Of a DNA stretch of 5,665 nt, positions 5,021-5,665 are shown piece after piece; the stretch's first letter is position 1; each line of letters begins with the position of its first letter. Below the pieces are notes generated by a model. The model was not told the origin of the DNA. It ran no database searches and worked only from the letters and a program-made list of their open reading frames with translations. The stretch is from Phycisphaerales bacterium (lineage in GTDB: Bacteria; Planctomycetota; Phycisphaerae; Phycisphaerales; UBA1924). The stretch covers positions 1 to 5,665 of the forward strand of contig JAESUL010000008.1 in the NCBI GenBank assembly GCA_016763115.1, given 5' to 3'. A program made the position numbers and the translations under genes.

Positions 5021-5665
5021 TACTCTCCCTTTGTTCTGGAACACCCTCAACTGCATCGCTAATGGCATCGTTCACATCTCTCCTGTATGGCATTCTGGTG
5101 TGTGCATCAGAACGCTCTTTACGAATCCGATTATTTTCAGCACCTTTAACCTTATTCCCTCTGATAATTACATCATCTCGCTGATAATAGTTCACCCACC
5201 GACCAACATTCCCGGGCACATACAATAATCTCGGATTCGCCAAGCCCGGGAAAAATAACGACCAGGGAGCCTCGTTCCACTTAGGGACCGGATCAACCGT
5301 AACCACAAGGTCCACTTGTACACATTCCTTACCGAGCTGTTTTGCCGCCTCAACTGCCGCTCTTCCGCCATTACTGTATCCCAATATAATGATTGTATTG
5401 CCCTCGCCATCCTCATTTGATTCGGCAGCTTTTTCCTTTGCATACTCAACCGCTTCATTGACTTGGTCTTGTTCAAAGACCTCCACAGTACCAAAATCTT
5501 TCATGTACTCACGCCAAGCATCTTCAGCGAGGTGCGAATTAAGGCCTTCCATGATGATGATTATTCGTTCTTCGCCTAATGGATCTCGCCAAACATATGG
5601 AGACAAGCCTACATAGCCGTATGGGTTCATTCCATCAATGTATCCGTGCGGGTCTCGCTGATTAA
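5001..5665 (-). CDS. RHS-repeat protein C-terminus with alpha/beta-hydrolase toxin-like tip (partial, cut by window edge)
   Basis: Only the last 220 residues are in the window; the 5' part lies beyond position 5665. Window residues 4-30 are the RHS-associated core signature (DPHGYIDGMNPYGYVGLSP...DPLG), after which conserved RHS sequence ends and a variable tip begins. The tip (31-220) opens with a beta strand RIIIIMEGLNSH, then TIIILGYSNGG with Ser97 in a GxSxG nucleophile elbow, VDLVVTVDPVP with Asp124 as candidate acid, VPGNVGRWVNYYQRDD, and SDAHTRMP with His188 as candidate base. The Ser-Asp-His order fits an alpha/beta-hydrolase such as a lipase or esterase; the substrate is not shown by the sequence. 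In RHS polymorphic toxins the tip is the toxic effector, encapsulated by the RHS shell and often released by cleavage near the core. The neighbouring lipoprotein gene overlaps its 3' end by 20 bp. The family match of the tip is by motif only. Confidence 0.82.
   Translation of the reverse strand, partial: NQRDPHGYIDGMNPYGYVGLSPYVWRDPLGEERIIIIMEGLNSHLAEDAWREYMKDFGTVEVFEQDQVNEAVEYAKEKAAESNEDGEGNTIIILGYSNGGRAAVEAAKQLGKECVQVDLVVTVDPVPKWNEAPWSLFFPGLANPRLLYVPGNVGRWVNYYQRDDVIIRGNKVKGAENNRIRKERSDAHTRMPYRRDVNDAISDAVEGVPEQRESNGGCCE

Noticed and set aside
1..5665. tRNA, rRNA, CRISPR array, insertion sequence or attachment site
   Set aside because: No cloverleaf-like element, regularly spaced repeat, transposase motif or terminal inverted repeat was seen on either strand.

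Overview
This 5.7-kb window has every convincing gene on the minus strand, so transcription runs from position 5665 towards position 1. It suggests a moderately GC-rich Gram-negative bacterium. A planctomycete of the Phycisphaerae type is my best guess, at low to moderate confidence. The grounds are the mix of weak and absent Shine-Dalgarno sequences, several lipoproteins, and the style of the RHS repeats; no marker gene is present.

Right-hand block (about 4184-5665), AT-richer than the rest. It opens with the C-terminal end of an RHS-repeat protein: the conserved RHS core signature (DPHGYIDGMNPYGYVG...DPLG), then a tip domain of about 190 residues that looks like a serine alpha/beta-hydrolase (GYSNGG nucleophile elbow, later Asp and His). 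Its stop codon overlaps the start of a small lipoprotein gene by 20 bp. This is the layout expected of a polymorphic toxin with its immunity protein, here a putative lipase or esterase effector and a membrane-anchored inhibitor. Downstream are a protein-like segment in another frame and an orphan fragment of an RHS repeat, as left behind when toxin tips are exchanged. This block is the most interesting part of the window.

Centre (2697-4136): a 479-residue fusion of a persulfide dioxygenase-type metallo-beta-lactamase domain, a rhodanese-like domain without its catalytic Cys, and an active-looking rhodanese. This is the architecture of CstB-type sulfide/persulfide detoxification enzymes.

Left-hand block (907-2478): an apparent operon of a stand-alone HPt phosphotransfer protein, a REC-GGDEF diguanylate cyclase with intact catalytic and inhibitory sites, and a SlyX-family coiled-coil protein. 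A small lipoprotein gene follows (597-884). The HPt and the REC domain probably form a phosphorelay that controls cyclic-di-GMP synthesis. The slyX and lipoprotein genes both carry TATACT exactly five bases before ATG and lack an SD, which suggests leaderless internal transcripts.

Left edge (1-506): the N-terminal part of a YggS/PLPBP-type pyridoxal-phosphate homeostasis protein, cut by the window end, with its own plausible promoter and a 17-bp dyad over the presumed start point. I saw no tRNA, rRNA, CRISPR array or insertion sequence, and no stretch longer than 300 bases lacks a gene.
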